DNA of 64,000 bases from Mesorhizobium sp. WSM4904 (GCF_029674545.1 NZ_CP121354.1:4287001-4351000), one strand, 5' to 3'; shown: positions 18,683 through 28,176, counted from the stretch's first letter. Numbers and translations: made by a program. The notes: generated by a model not told the origin, from the sequence alone.

Positions 18683-19678
18683 ATGACCGCAAAGCCTTTC
18701 GATGACTTCCGCACTCTCCTGGCGACGCTGACGCCGGCGGACGCCGCCGCCGAAACCCGCATCCGCACGCTGTTTGCCAAGGCCGACAAGCCGAAGGCCT
18801 CGCTTGGCCGGATCGAGGACATCGCGGCCTGGCTCGCCGCCTGGAGCGGGCGTGCGCCGCCGCTCGTCAACCGGCCGCTTGTGGCGATCTTTGCCGGCAA
18901 CCACGGCGCTGTCCGGCATGCGATCTCGCCGCGGCCGGTTTCGGCGACCGCCAATGCCGTTGAACTCTGCGCCGCCGGAGGCGCGGCGATCAACCAGGTC
19001 TGCATCGCCAACGATCTCGGCCTGAAGGTCTTCGACCTGGCGCTGGACATTCCGACAGGAGACATCACCGAGGAAGCGGCGCTCGACGAGCGCGGCTGCG
19101 CCGCCACCATGGCCTTCGGCATGGAAGCGGTCGCCGGCGGCGCCGACCTTTTATGCCTGGGCGATCTCGGTGTCGGCAATTCGACCATTGCGGCGTCGCT
19201 ATGCGCGGCCCTGTTCGGCGGCAAGGGCGTCGGCTGGGTCGGGCCTGGATCGGGCGCGAATGCAGCAATGATGGCGCGCAAGGCCGAAGTGGTCGATCGG
19301 GCGCTGGCTTTTCACGGCACCGCCCTCGGCGATCCGCTCGAAGCATTGCGACGGGTCGGCGGCCGCGAGTTCGCGGCGGTGTGCGGCGCCATTCTCGCCG
19401 CCCGCATGCAGAAGATCCCGGTGCTGCTCGACGGCTTCGTCGCGACGGCCGCCGCCGCAGTCCTGCACGGGGTCAATTCCTCGGCGATCGACCATTGCCT
19501 GCTCGCCAGCCTGTCGCCGGAGCCCGGTCACGCCAAGGTCGCCGAAAGACTCGGTCTGCGGCCCTTGCTCGATCTCGGCATCAGTCACGAAGAAGGAGTA
19601 GGGGCTGGGCTTGCCGCCGGTCTCGTCAAGGCGGCGGCGCTCACCAGTTCCGGCATGGCGGCGGCGGTTCGCATCTAA
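18683..19678 (+). CDS. cobT: Nicotinate-nucleotide:dimethylbenzimidazole phosphoribosyltransferase
   Basis: A 331-residue enzyme that makes alpha-ribazole 5'-phosphate for the lower ligand of cobalamin. Family signs are SLGRIEDIAAWLAAWSG, the AGNHGAV loop, SATANAVELCAAGGAAINQ, the GDLGVGNSTIAAS nucleotide-binding stretch, and the SHEEGVGAG motif with the catalytic-base Glu near the C-terminus. ATG 18683 gives the usual N-terminus (MTAKPFDDFRTLLATL); the frame is open further upstream but has no family match there. No other cobalamin gene is in the window, and I see no convincing cobalamin riboswitch in front. Confidence 0.94.
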   Translation: MTAKPFDDFRTLLATLTPADAAAETRIRTLFAKADKPKASLGRIEDIAAWLAAWSGRAPPLVNRPLVAIFAGNHGAVRHAISPRPVSATANAVELCAAGGAAINQVCIANDLGLKVFDLALDIPTGDITEEAALDERGCAATMAFGMEAVAGGADLLCLGDLGVGNSTIAASLCAALFGGKGVGWVGPGSGANAAMMARKAEVVDRALAFHGTALGDPLEALRRVGGREFAAVCGAILAARMQKIPVLLDGFVATAAAAVLHGVNSSAIDHCLLASLSPEPGHAKVAERLGLRPLLDLGISHEEGVGAGLAAGLVKAAALTSSGMAAAVRI

Positions 19679-19961
19679 AGCACGCATCCAGAAGCGAGTG
19701 TGGCCAATTGTCGACGGGTGGATTTAGCCCGCTGTCTCGCTTCGATTTCAGATGTAATCAGGTTTCGTCCATCTGAAATCATCGCGTAACGCGGCTTCCC
19801 AATATCGAACTGCGACGGTCGAAGTCGCCACCGACGCGCCTTGGCGCAGTGCTCGCTATCCATGCGGGATCGCTCCGGGCTACCTGAACGAAGGAGGCAT
19901 CCATGGTCCATAAATACCGTTCCGCAGCCCTTGGCATGGCTCGAGAGTCTGGGAGGAATGC

Positions 19962-20570
19962 ATGACAAGAACGGCTCGCTTAGGGCGCTGCGGCGTCCTC
20001 GTTTTGACTGGTCTTTTTGGCGCTTGGCTCGGCACCGCCACGGCTCAGGCCGAAGACGCCAACAAGGCCGACCTCGAAGCCTTGAAAAAATCGTTGGCCA
20101 AATACGAAGACTATCAGGCCGCCATCCGCGACCTCTATCTGTCGACCGAAGGCTGCGTCTACTACAGCGGTGAAAAGATACCGGGCACGATGGACTATCC
20201 GAAGGGCGCCATGGGCGTCCATTTCGTCAACGTCCCGAGCGTCGGCAAGAAGCTCGACCTGATGAAGCCCAATGTCCTGATCTACGAGCCGACCAAGAAG
20301 GGCTTGAAGCTGGTCGCGGTGGAATGGCTGGTGCCGCTGACGCCGGACGTCAAGGCAGCGCCAACGCTATTTGGTCAGAAATTCATGGGGCCGATGGAGG
20401 GGCACTATCCGCTGATCCCTAAGGAGTTCGTGCACTACGATCTTCACGCCTGGCTGTTCAGCGACAATCCGAACGGCATGTTCAGTCCGACGAACCCGAA
20501 GGTGAAATGCAACAAGGCCGAGTTCCCGATGCTGGAGAAACCGACCAAGATGATGCCTGGGCCGATGTAA
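19962..20570 (+). CDS. Exported protein of unknown function
   Basis: A 202-residue protein with a clear signal peptide (residues 1-29; hydrophobic VLVLTGLFGAWLGTATA followed by QAED). The mature part begins with a charged helix (KADLEALKKSLAKYEDYQAA) and then a compact domain with CVYYSGEKIPGTMDYPKGAMGVHF and HYPLIPKEFVHYDLHAWLF. Two cysteines remain in the mature protein. The Tyr/His/Met-rich composition suggests a ligand or metal site, but I do not recognise the family and give no function. A shared terminator hairpin follows 50 bp after the stop. Confidence 0.8.
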   Translation: MTRTARLGRCGVLVLTGLFGAWLGTATAQAEDANKADLEALKKSLAKYEDYQAAIRDLYLSTEGCVYYSGEKIPGTMDYPKGAMGVHFVNVPSVGKKLDLMKPNVLIYEPTKKGLKLVAVEWLVPLTPDVKAAPTLFGQKFMGPMEGHYPLIPKEFVHYDLHAWLFSDNPNGMFSPTNPKVKCNKAEFPMLEKPTKMMPGPM

Positions 20571-20623
20571 GCCGCGGCGGGTAGTTGCACAAAGGTGCGT
20601 GGCTGAACCTTCAAGCGAAGCGC

Positions 20624-20663
20624 AACAAGGAAACGGCCCCGTTCGGGGCCGTTTCCTTGTTTT
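20624..20663. terminator. Bidirectional terminator between the exported protein and the DEAD-box helicase
   Basis: A perfect 17-bp stem: 20624-20640 (ends ...AAACGGCCCC) pairs with 20645-20661 around the loop GTTC, followed by T residues. It sits between convergent genes. It also argues that the true helicase stop is at 20683, because the longer out-of-frame reading would run straight through this terminator. Confidence 0.9.
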
Positions 20664-20682
20664 CATCGATGCAAGCACCAGG

Positions 20683-22223
20683 TCAGACCTTGGCGACGAT
20701 CCGCATGAAGGCCGGCACGTCGTCGCCGAAGCCGACGGTCGCATCGTCCTCCTCCTGGCGATGGCGGCCGGGGCGGTCGCGCTGCGGACGCGCATCGCCG
20801 CGCTGTTCGTTGCGGTTGGCCGAGCCCTTGCGGTCGTTTTCGGAGCGGATCGCATCCTTGCGGGCGCGCCGCTCGGCGATGTCGGCGACCTCTGCGACGG
20901 GCTGCTCCTCGCGTGCGGCGTCGGGCGTCTCGTCATGCCTGGCGTGACGGTCCTTCTTGCGCTCGCCGCGATCCTTGCGATCCTCGTCCCTGCGGCCGGC
21001 GCGGCGCGGGCGCCGCGGCCGCGGCGGGGCGCGTCCTCGCTCTCGCTCTCGGTCACGGTCGACAGGTCGCCGTCGTGCCATTCGATCTTGGTGCCGATCA
21101 GTTTCTCGATGGCGTCGACATACTTTGTGTCGGACCGCGTCGCGATGGTGAAGGATTTGCCGGAGCGGCCGGCACGTCCGGTGCGGCCGATGCGGTGGAC
21201 ATAGTCCTCGGCATGGATCGGCACGTCGTAGTTGAAGACGTGGCTGACGTCCGGAATGTCGAGGCCGCGCGCGGCGACGTCCGAGGCGACGAGGTAGCGC
21301 AGCTTGCCGTCGCGGAAATTGGCGAGCATCTGCATGCGCGCGCGCTGGTCCATGTCGCCATGCAGCGCGCCGGCATCGAAATCATGCTTCAGCAGCGAGC
21401 GGAAAAGCTCCGACACTTCGACCTTGCGGTTGCAGAAGATGATAGCGTTCTTCAGCCCGTCGCTCTCGGCCTTCATCAGGTTGCGCAGCGTCTCGCGCTT
21501 CTCCCAAGGCTTGGTGCCCGACTTCACCAGGCGCTGCGTGATGCTGGTCGCGGTGGACGCGGCCCTTGAGACCTCGACGCGCACCGGCGCGTGCAGGAAT
21601 TTTTCGGTGAGCTTGGTGATTTCCGGCGGCATGGTCGCCGAGAAGAACAGCGTCTGGCGCGTGAACGGGATCATCTCGCAGATGCGCTCGATATCGGGGA
21701 TGAAGCCCATGTCGAGCATGCGGTCGGCTTCGTCGATGACGAGGATCTCGACGCCGTTGAGCAGGAGCTTGCCGCGCTCGCGGTGGTCGAACAGGCGGCC
21801 GGGCGTGGCGATCAGCACATCGGCGCCGCGCTCCAGCTTCTTGTCCTGCTCCTCGAAGGAGACGCCGCCGATCAGCAGCGCGATGTTGAGCTTATGGTTC
21901 TTGCCGTATTTGACGAAGTTCTCCTCGACCTGCGCCGCCAGTTCACGCGTCGGCTCGAGGATCAGCGTGCGCGGCATGCGAGCCCGCGCCCGGCCTTTTT
22001 CCAGGCGGGTGAGCATCGGCAGAACGAAGGACGCAGTCTTGCCGGTGCCGGTCTGGGCGATGCCCAGCACGTCTTTGCCGAGCAGCGCATGCGGGATGGC
22101 GCCGGCCTGGATCGGGGTCGGCTTGGTATAGCCGGCATCGGTGACTGCGGAGAGGACCTTCGGCGACAGGCCGAGGTCCGTGAATGTCAACGCTTCTTGA
22201 GCGGTCGTGGTGTCTGAGGACAA
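20683..22223 (-). pseudogene. DEAD-box RNA helicase (RhlE type) with an apparent frameshift in its C-terminal tail
   Basis: The catalytic core is intact: Q motif FTDLGLSPKVLSAV..PTPIQ, Walker A AQTGTGKT, PTRELA, the DEAD box (VIDEADRMLDMGF), SAT, and motif VI HRIGRTGRAGR. The core unwinds structured RNA with ATP. After EDAPRRGRGAR (near 21000-21035, in a GGC/CCG-rich stretch) the frame changes. The continuing family-like tail, RRDEDRKDRGERKKDRHA.. ending DVPAFMRIVAKV, is one frame over and stops at 20683, just before the terminator. Read straight on, the protein would instead run to 20367, across the terminator and over the opposite gene. One missing base would explain this. I use TTG 22223 as start (SSDTTTAQEALTFTDLG); a TTG at 22316 is an alternative. 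The core may still be functional. Confidence 0.75.
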
Positions 22224-22413
22224 GTGTTTGTTGTCTTTGGCTGGTTCAGGAAAATCGCAACACGTGTTGCGGCAGGCGCCGCGCGCCTGCAAGATCGCGG
22301 TTGCAGTTAGGCGCAAGTCCGCGATTTGTCAACAGAAACGGCCAGAAATCCGGCGATCGTGAAGACGTAAGCTTAATCGCGATGCTTAATCGAAACAGTA
22401 TCTTTGCGCCGGC

Positions 22414-23187
22414 TCAATAGCGGAATTGCTCGGCAAGGATGCGTTCGTTCCACGAATGGTTGGGGTCGAACAGCAGCGTCGCGGTCGCGGTGGGCGATTC
22501 CCGCACCGTGACCGAGGCAATCGCCTTGACCTCGGTGTGGTCGGCGGCGGCGTTCACCGGGCGCTTTTCCGACTCCAGTATGTCGAAGCGCACGATCGCC
22601 TTGTTGGAGAGAAGCGCGCCGCGCCAGCGCCGGGGCCGGAAGGGGCTCACCGGCGTCAGCGCCAGGAGCGGCGCGTCGAGCGGCAGGATCGGTCCGTGCG
22701 CCGAGAGATTGTAGGCTGTCGAGCCGGCGGGCGTCGCGATCATCACGCCGTCGCAGTTGAGTTCCTCCAGCCGCACCTGCTCGTCGACGGTGATGCGGAT
22801 TTTCGCCGTCTGGTAGGACTGGCGCCAAAGCGCCACCTCGTTGATTGCCAGCGCGGAGACCGTTTCGCCCTCGTGGGTCACCGCCTGCATCTCCAGCGGG
22901 CGGATCGTCTCGGATACCGCCCTCGAGATGCGCTCCTCGAGTCCGCCGGCGCGGTATTCGTTCATCAGGAAGCCGATGGTGCCACGGTTCATGCCGTAGA
23001 CCTTCTTGCCCGTGCTCATCGTGTCGCGCAGCGTCTGCAGCAGGAACCCGTCGCCGCCGAGCGCAACAATGATGTCAGCCTCGGCGACCGGTATCTGCCC
23101 GTAGCGCGCCGACAGGCTTTGCAGCGCCGCGCGGGCGTCGTCGGTGTCGGAAGAGACGAAGGCGAAACGGCTGGCGACTTTGCTCAT
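22414..23187 (-). CDS. nadK: NAD kinase
   Basis: A 257-residue cytosolic enzyme phosphorylating NAD to NADP. The diagnostic ALGGDGFLLQTLR motif (Asp46) is present, followed by MNRGTIGFLMNEY, the NE motif in AINEVALWR and the Gly-rich ATPAGSTAYNLSAHGPI motif. ATG 23187 has GGGAG upstream and gives a normal alphaproteobacterial length. It is upstream of, and on the same strand as, the DEAD-box gene but separated by about 190 bp. Confidence 0.94.
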   Translation of the reverse strand: MSKVASRFAFVSSDTDDARAALQSLSARYGQIPVAEADIIVALGGDGFLLQTLRDTMSTGKKVYGMNRGTIGFLMNEYRAGGLEERISRAVSETIRPLEMQAVTHEGETVSALAINEVALWRQSYQTAKIRITVDEQVRLEELNCDGVMIATPAGSTAYNLSAHGPILPLDAPLLALTPVSPFRPRRWRGALLSNKAIVRFDILESEKRPVNAAADHTEVKAIASVTVRESPTATATLLFDPNHSWNERILAEQFRY

Positions 23188-23395
23188 GGCTCCCGGAGGG
23201 CGACCGCCTGCTGGGTCGCGCCGGCGACGGCGTAGCATGTGCTGCCCGCATCTGCAAAGGGCGGCACGCCATGCGGTGCGGACAGGGCCTGCGCTCGCGC
23301 TTCATGACAGGCGTGCAACGAATGTGATGGCCGTAATGGTTAAGACGGGGCTTAAACACTCGTAAAGCCGGAGCGCTCATGTTAGCCGACAGTGG

Positions 23396-23602
23396 ATGGG
23401 TTGGCGGGGGCTGGCCAGTCGAGAGACCTGTCTATTGCCGGTAACGCGCTTGATCATAGTCTTCCTGATGATGGGAAGTTTCGCGCTCATGTTCGCCGAA
23501 CTGGTGCGCCATTCGGAAGAGATGAGCATGAGGCCGCAGCAGCCTGCCGCCTCCCGCTGCGGTGACGCCGCCGGAATGCCCTGCCCGCAAAGGGCGCTTT
23601 AA
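23396..23602 (+). CDS. Possible small single-pass membrane protein
   Basis: A 68-residue reading frame with one hydrophobic segment (TRLIIVFLMMGSFALMFAELV, given here as about residues 17-38) and a short polar tail. The start is unclear: ATG 23396 or a TTG at 23435 just before the hydrophobic stretch. I recognise no family. It fills an otherwise empty 440-bp stretch between nadK and the hydrolase gene. Low confidence. Confidence 0.35.
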   Translation: MGWRGLASRETCLLPVTRLIIVFLMMGSFALMFAELVRHSEEMSMRPQQPAASRCGDAAGMPCPQRAL

Positions 23603-23629
23603 CCCACAATCACATCGGCCTGAGATGGC

Positions 23630-24391
23630 TCAACCACTCTGCTTCAGGTGGCAGCCGGCCTTGCGCTTTTGCGCCAGGTACTCGTCGATGAGCTGGCGGC
23701 AGCGCACCTTGCCGAAACTCGGAAAATGGCCGCCATGCACGACCGAGACGTCGAGGTCGCGCATGGAAAGAAGCGTCGCGACATAGTCCTCGATGTCGGA
23801 GTGGTAGACGTCGTCGATCAGCGGCCCGTCATAGACGATATCGCCGGACAGCAGGATGCCGGTCTTCTTCTCGTAGAGCGCGATGCCGCCGGGCGAATGA
23901 CCGGGCGTGTGGATGACCTCGAAGGCACGATCGCCGAGATCGATCACGTCGCCGTGCTCGAGCAGGCGGCCGGCTGGGGCAGGCGGGATTTGGTAGCGTG
24001 ACGTGTCCCACCCTTCCGGCGCGCCGTCGAACATCTCCTCATTGGCGTAGCGGTCGGCGACCGTCCATTCGTTGCGCGGATCGGCGAGGATTTCGGCTTC
24101 GGCGGAATGGACGCAGCGATCCGGAAATTCGTGATGACAGCCGATGTGATCGAAATGCGTGTGGCTGGCGACGCAGACGAGCCTGCGCTCGGTCACCAGA
24201 GGCACGTGCCGCCGGAGGCTGAAATGGCCAAGGCCGGTATCGAACAGAAGGTCACGATCGCGCCCGCGCACATGCCAGATGTTGCAGCGGAAGAACGGTT
24301 TTATCCATGGCTCGTGGATGAGCGTGACGTCGTCGCCCATGCGGATGGTTTCGTACCAATCCGGAGCCTCGATGACCGGAAGCGTGCCCAT
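23630..24391 (-). CDS. Metallo-beta-lactamase-fold hydrolase
   Basis: A 253-residue metal-dependent hydrolase. The zinc motif is SHTHFDHIGCHHEF, with further ligands expected at HTPGHSPGGIALY (His), LSGDIVYDGPLID (Asp) and VVHGGHFPSFG (His). The substrate is not evident. Its ATG (24391) begins 3 nt after the stop of the ABC ATPase gene, so it is the last gene of the ABC uptake operon and probably acts on the imported compound or a product of it. That link is inference from position. Confidence 0.85.
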   Translation of the reverse strand: MGTLPVIEAPDWYETIRMGDDVTLIHEPWIKPFFRCNIWHVRGRDRDLLFDTGLGHFSLRRHVPLVTERRLVCVASHTHFDHIGCHHEFPDRCVHSAEAEILADPRNEWTVADRYANEEMFDGAPEGWDTSRYQIPPAPAGRLLEHGDVIDLGDRAFEVIHTPGHSPGGIALYEKKTGILLSGDIVYDGPLIDDVYHSDIEDYVATLLSMRDLDVSVVHGGHFPSFGKVRCRQLIDEYLAQKRKAGCHLKQSG

Positions 24392-24394
24392 CGT

Positions 24395-25459
24395 TCAGTC
24401 CGCCAGCAGGATGATGTCTCGAGCGTTGCACGAAACCGCTGTTGTGTCGCCTGCGTTGACGGTGGCCGACGCAGGAACCTTAGCAATGAATTGCAACGCC
24501 CGATCCTGGAGCGAGGTGGCCAGCACGCGCTTGAAGCTGCCCTGGAAAACGACGTCGCTGACCCTGGCAGTGCCGAGCGCGACATCCCCTTTCCCATTAC
24601 CGAGGATGAGATGCTCGGGACGGATGGCGAGCGCCAGTGCAGCACTTGCCGGAGAGGTGCCGGGCAGCGAGATCGGGCCGAGCCCGGTCGCGACCGTGAC
24701 GCGCCCGTCCCGGCAGTCGCCGGCCTTGCCGGCAAGGATCGTGCTCTCGCCCATAAAGGTGGCCGAGAAGCGCGTCTTCGGCCGCGCATAGACGCGCTCG
24801 GGCGGCCCTTCGTCCTCGATGCGGCCGTCATTCATCACCACGCAGTGGTCGGCGAGCGCCATCGCTTCTTCCTGGTCGTGCGTGACATGGACGAAGGCGG
24901 TGCCGACACGCTTCTGGATCGCCTTCAGCTCGTCCTGCATCTGCCGGCGCAATTTCAAGTCGAGGGCGCCGAGCGGCTCATCGAGGAGAAGTACAGCCGG
25001 CTCGATGACGAGCGCGCGGGCGAGCGCCACGCGCTGGCGCTGGCCGCCGGAGAGCTGATGCGGCTTCTTGTCGAAGGCGGCCGCCAGGCCGACGAGCGCC
25101 AGCGCTTCGCGCGCCTTAGCGGCCCGCGTCACGCCGTCGACGCCCTGCATGCGCAATCCGAAGCCGACATTGGTGCCGACGCTCATATGCGGAAACAGCG
25201 CGTAATCCTGGAAGACGGTGGTCGTCGGGCGCTTGGCCGGCGGCACGGAGGTGCAGTCCTGCCCGCGGATGAACACCTTGCCTTCGCTTGGCGTGACGAA
25301 GCCGCCGAGGATGGAAAGCAGCGTCGTCTTGCCCGAGCCCGATGGCCCGAGCAGGATCGTGTAACTGCCGGGCTCGATCACGAGCGAGACACTTTTCAGC
25401 ACCGGGTGCTGGCCGAAGCGGTGCGATACGTTGCGGATATCGACCAATGGCGCGCTCAT
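24395..25459 (-). CDS. ABC transporter ATP-binding protein, polyamine type (PotA-like)
   Basis: A 354-residue cytoplasmic ATPase. Walker A is GPSGSGKTT, the Q-loop VFQDYALFPHMSV, the signature LSGGQRQR, Walker B VLLLDEPLGALD and the switch His VTHDQEEAM. A C-terminal TOBE-like region (about 270-354, ALAIRPEHLI) is typical of the spermidine/putrescine, iron and sulfate-type importers. The ATG overlaps the stop of the upstream permease by 4 bp (ATGA), indicating coupled translation. Confidence 0.92.
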   Translation of the reverse strand: MSAPLVDIRNVSHRFGQHPVLKSVSLVIEPGSYTILLGPSGSGKTTLLSILGGFVTPSEGKVFIRGQDCTSVPPAKRPTTTVFQDYALFPHMSVGTNVGFGLRMQGVDGVTRAAKAREALALVGLAAAFDKKPHQLSGGQRQRVALARALVIEPAVLLLDEPLGALDLKLRRQMQDELKAIQKRVGTAFVHVTHDQEEAMALADHCVVMNDGRIEDEGPPERVYARPKTRFSATFMGESTILAGKAGDCRDGRVTVATGLGPISLPGTSPASAALALAIRPEHLILGNGKGDVALGTARVSDVVFQGSFKRVLATSLQDRALQFIAKVPASATVNAGDTTAVSCNARDIILLAD

Positions 25460-26238
25460 GCCGGCTTTCTCCGCAGCAGCGTCAGCTCGAAGAACACCAC
25501 CAGGACGATGGAGACGGCAAAGACCAGCGAGCCGACGGCATTGGTCTTGGGATTGAGGCCGGAGCGCAATAGGTTCCAGATCTCCACGGGAAGCGTCGTC
25601 TCGAAGCGGGTGAGCAGGAAGGAGATGACGAACTCGTCCCAGGAGAAGGTCATCGACAGGAAGAAGCCGGCGAAGATCGCCGGCGCCATCACCGGCACGG
25701 TGATCATCAGCAGCACCTTCCATTCGGCTGCACCCAGGTCGCGAGCGGCGCGCTCGATGTTGATCTGATGGTCGCCCATCTGGCTGTAGATGATGGCGAA
25801 GCAGAGCGGCAGGTTGATCACGACATGGCCGATGCCGGCGGCGAGCAGCGATTTCGGCACGCCGGCCCAGTTGAACAGCACCAGCAAGCCCATGCCGATG
25901 ATGAGATAGCTGACGGTGAGCGGCAGCGTGATCAGGCCGCGCAGCAGGGCCGAGCCCGGCAGCACGAAGCGCGCGAAGCCCCAGGCGGAGAGAAAGCCGA
26001 GCGTGACGGATGCGAACGAGGACAGCGCCGCCACCAGCAGCGAATTGACCAGCGCCGAGGTGAGCCGCGTATCGGACAGCACCGCCTGGTACCAGCGCAG
26101 CGACGGGCCGGTGAAGGGCGGGATCGGGAAGGACGTCGACTGCAGCGAAAACAGCACCAGCACGACCACCGGCAGGAAGATGAAGCCGTAGACGGCGATG
26201 GCGTAGAGCCAGGCGGCGATGCGGACGGCGGCGCGCAT
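25456..26238 (-). CDS. ABC transporter permease, PotC-like
   Basis: A 260-residue inner-membrane permease with about six hydrophobic segments. The EAA-loop typical of this class is ERAARDLGAAEWKVLLMITVP. The C-terminal half has the PotC-like SMTFSWDEFVISFLLTRF. ATG 26238 is 2 nt after the stop of the other permease. It pairs with the PotB-like subunit to form the channel. Confidence 0.92.
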   Translation of the reverse strand: MRAAVRIAAWLYAIAVYGFIFLPVVVLVLFSLQSTSFPIPPFTGPSLRWYQAVLSDTRLTSALVNSLLVAALSSFASVTLGFLSAWGFARFVLPGSALLRGLITLPLTVSYLIIGMGLLVLFNWAGVPKSLLAAGIGHVVINLPLCFAIIYSQMGDHQINIERAARDLGAAEWKVLLMITVPVMAPAIFAGFFLSMTFSWDEFVISFLLTRFETTLPVEIWNLLRSGLNPKTNAVGSLVFAVSIVLVVFFELTLLRRKPA

Positions 26239-26240
26239 CG

Positions 26241-27086
26241 TCAGGCCCGCTCGATCTTCAACCAGCGCGCGCAGGCGAGATAGGCGATGGTGACGACCGC
26301 CATCAGGATGATTGACAGCGCCGATGCCAGCGGAAAATCGCCGCGCCGGCCGATCTGCATCATGACCAGTTGCGGCATGACCAGCTCGTTGTTGCCGCCG
26401 AGGATCTGCGGCGTGATGTAGTCGCCGATGCAGAGCACGAAGGTAAGGAAGGCACCGACCATGATGCCGGGCAGGGTGAGCGGCAGCACGACATGCAGGA
26501 AAGTGCGCACCGGCCCTGCTCCGAGATCCGCGGCGGCCTTGCGGTAGCTCGGGCTGAGCTGCTTGAGATTGGCGAAGATCGTCAGCGTCAACAGCATGAC
26601 GAAGAAATGCGCGAAGCCGGTGACGGTGGCGAAACGCGTGTTGGCGAGTTGCAGCGGCTCGGCGGTGAGCCCCATGCCGGTGAGCGCCCGGTTGATGACG
26701 CCGTTCTGCGCCAGCACCAGCAGCCATGAATAGGAGCGCACGACATAGGACGTCCAGAACGGCAGCACGGCCAGCATCAGCGCCAGCCGCTGCCAGCGCT
26801 CCGGAACCATTTCGGCCAGGATCCAGGCGAAGGGATAGGCGAGCAGGATCGAGATGACGGTGACGATCGCCGTCACCTCCAGCGAGTTCACCATCGCCCG
26901 CCAGTAGGACGGATCGGTGAAGAACTGGCTGTAGTTGGCTAAAGTGAAGCCGCCGCCTTCATGCGCCGTGAGGCTCGAAAGCCCCATGGCGATGAAGGGC
27001 AGCACGAAGAACAGCAGCGTCCATGCCAGCGCAGGCGTGACCAGCGCCCAGGGCAGGGCACGCGAATTGCCTCCGGAAACGCTCAT
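26241..27086 (-). CDS. ABC transporter permease, PotB-like
   Basis: A 281-residue inner-membrane permease with six predicted helices. The EAA-loop is RKAAADLGAGPVRTFLHVVLP, and CIGDYITPQILGG is the usual PotB-type periplasmic motif. It follows the binding-protein gene closely (stop at 27094, start at 27086). Confidence 0.92.
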   Translation of the reverse strand: MSVSGGNSRALPWALVTPALAWTLLFFVLPFIAMGLSSLTAHEGGGFTLANYSQFFTDPSYWRAMVNSLEVTAIVTVISILLAYPFAWILAEMVPERWQRLALMLAVLPFWTSYVVRSYSWLLVLAQNGVINRALTGMGLTAEPLQLANTRFATVTGFAHFFVMLLTLTIFANLKQLSPSYRKAAADLGAGPVRTFLHVVLPLTLPGIMVGAFLTFVLCIGDYITPQILGGNNELVMPQLVMMQIGRRGDFPLASALSIILMAVVTIAYLACARWLKIERA

Positions 27087-27093
27087 CGGCCGA

Positions 27094-28176
27094 TCACTGC
27101 GCCTGCAGCATCTCTGTCCACATGTCCTGCATCTTCTTGTCGAGATCGGCGTTGGGCGCCGGATAGGCCTGCGCGCGGGCGAGGAAGCCTGGCTGTTCGT
27201 CGAAGCGCAGGATCTTCTTCTGCTCGTCGGTCAACGCCGCCTTCTCGTTCGCCGGCATGCCCCAGTAGCAGGAGGAGGTGGCAAGGCGCGCCTGGCCTTC
27301 AGGGCTCATAATGTACTGGATGAACTTCAGCGCCATGTCCTTGTTCTTGGAATCCTTGAACATGGCGAGCGACTGCGACCACAGCACCGCGCCTTCCTTC
27401 GGGATAGAGAAGTCGAGCGCCGGGTTTTCCTTGGCGAGGCCCGCCGTGACCCATTCACCGCCGCCGACAAGGACGTCCACCTCGCCAGTGGCCAGAGCCG
27501 TCTGGCTGGCGGTGACTTCGCCGACCAGCTTGGCATTGGCCTTCATTTTGAGCAGCTCCGCCTTGAGGGCGGGCAGGTCGGCCTCGGTGAGGTCCGCGGT
27601 CTTCTTGCCGATGGCCAGAGCCGCCATGCCGATCACCGGCAGATAATAGTCGTAGATCGCGATCTTGCCCTTGTATTTGTCGCTGGTGAGCGAGGCCAGC
27701 GACTGCATGTCGGCCGGATCGACCTTGGTCTTGTTGAAGCCGATCGTGTTGTAGCCGAATTTTTCGGTGATGCCGTAGCGCTTGCCGTCGACGATGGTGG
27801 ACTTGTCCATCTTCACTTCGGGGAAGAGGTCGGCGAAGGGCAGCTTGTCCTCCGGCAGCGGCTCGAACAGGCCTTTCTCGACGCCGCGCGGCACGTCGAT
27901 GGAATCGATCACCATCACGTCCCAGTCGCCTGGCTGCGATTGATCGACGATGGCGAGCCCCGCGCCGGTGCCCTCGAATTCCTTGACGTTGACCTTGACG
28001 TTGTTGGCTGCCTCGAAGGGCTGCAGCAGCGCCGGATCGGAATGGTCGCACCAGATCAGCGCGTTGAGATCAGCGGCCTCGGCGCTGCCCGCGGCGATGA
28101 GCAGCGCAGCGGCCGCGCAGGCGGCTCCGAGACGGGACTTCAGGGCGGAAAGCGGATTCCGGGCGTTGACGGTCAT
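27094..28176 (-). CDS. Periplasmic solute-binding protein, polyamine type (PotD-like)
   Basis: A 360-residue binding protein. The signal peptide (about residues 1-32, ending AAGSAEAA) is followed by the mature start DLNALIWCDHSDPALLQPFE. The fold is that of PotD-type proteins (MVIDSIDVPRGVEKGLFEPL, ITEKFGYNTIGFNK, LATGEVDVLVGGGEW). Substrate cannot be fixed by eye: a polyamine or similar cationic compound is likely. ATG 28176 has GGGAGAA upstream. This is the first gene of a five-gene minus-strand unit, facing a divergent TetR gene. Confidence 0.9.
   Translation of the reverse strand: MTVNARNPLSALKSRLGAACAAAALLIAAGSAEAADLNALIWCDHSDPALLQPFEAANNVKVNVKEFEGTGAGLAIVDQSQPGDWDVMVIDSIDVPRGVEKGLFEPLPEDKLPFADLFPEVKMDKSTIVDGKRYGITEKFGYNTIGFNKTKVDPADMQSLASLTSDKYKGKIAIYDYYLPVIGMAALAIGKKTADLTEADLPALKAELLKMKANAKLVGEVTASQTALATGEVDVLVGGGEWVTAGLAKENPALDFSIPKEGAVLWSQSLAMFKDSKNKDMALKFIQYIMSPEGQARLATSSCYWGMPANEKAALTDEQKKILRFDEQPGFLARAQAYPAPNADLDKKMQDMWTEMLQAQ

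Noticed and set aside
20367..20682. Extension of the DEAD-box helicase to 20367
   Set aside because: It would cross a strong terminator and overlap the opposite gene; the tail in the adjacent frame ends with a conserved-looking DVPAFMRIVAKV at 20683.
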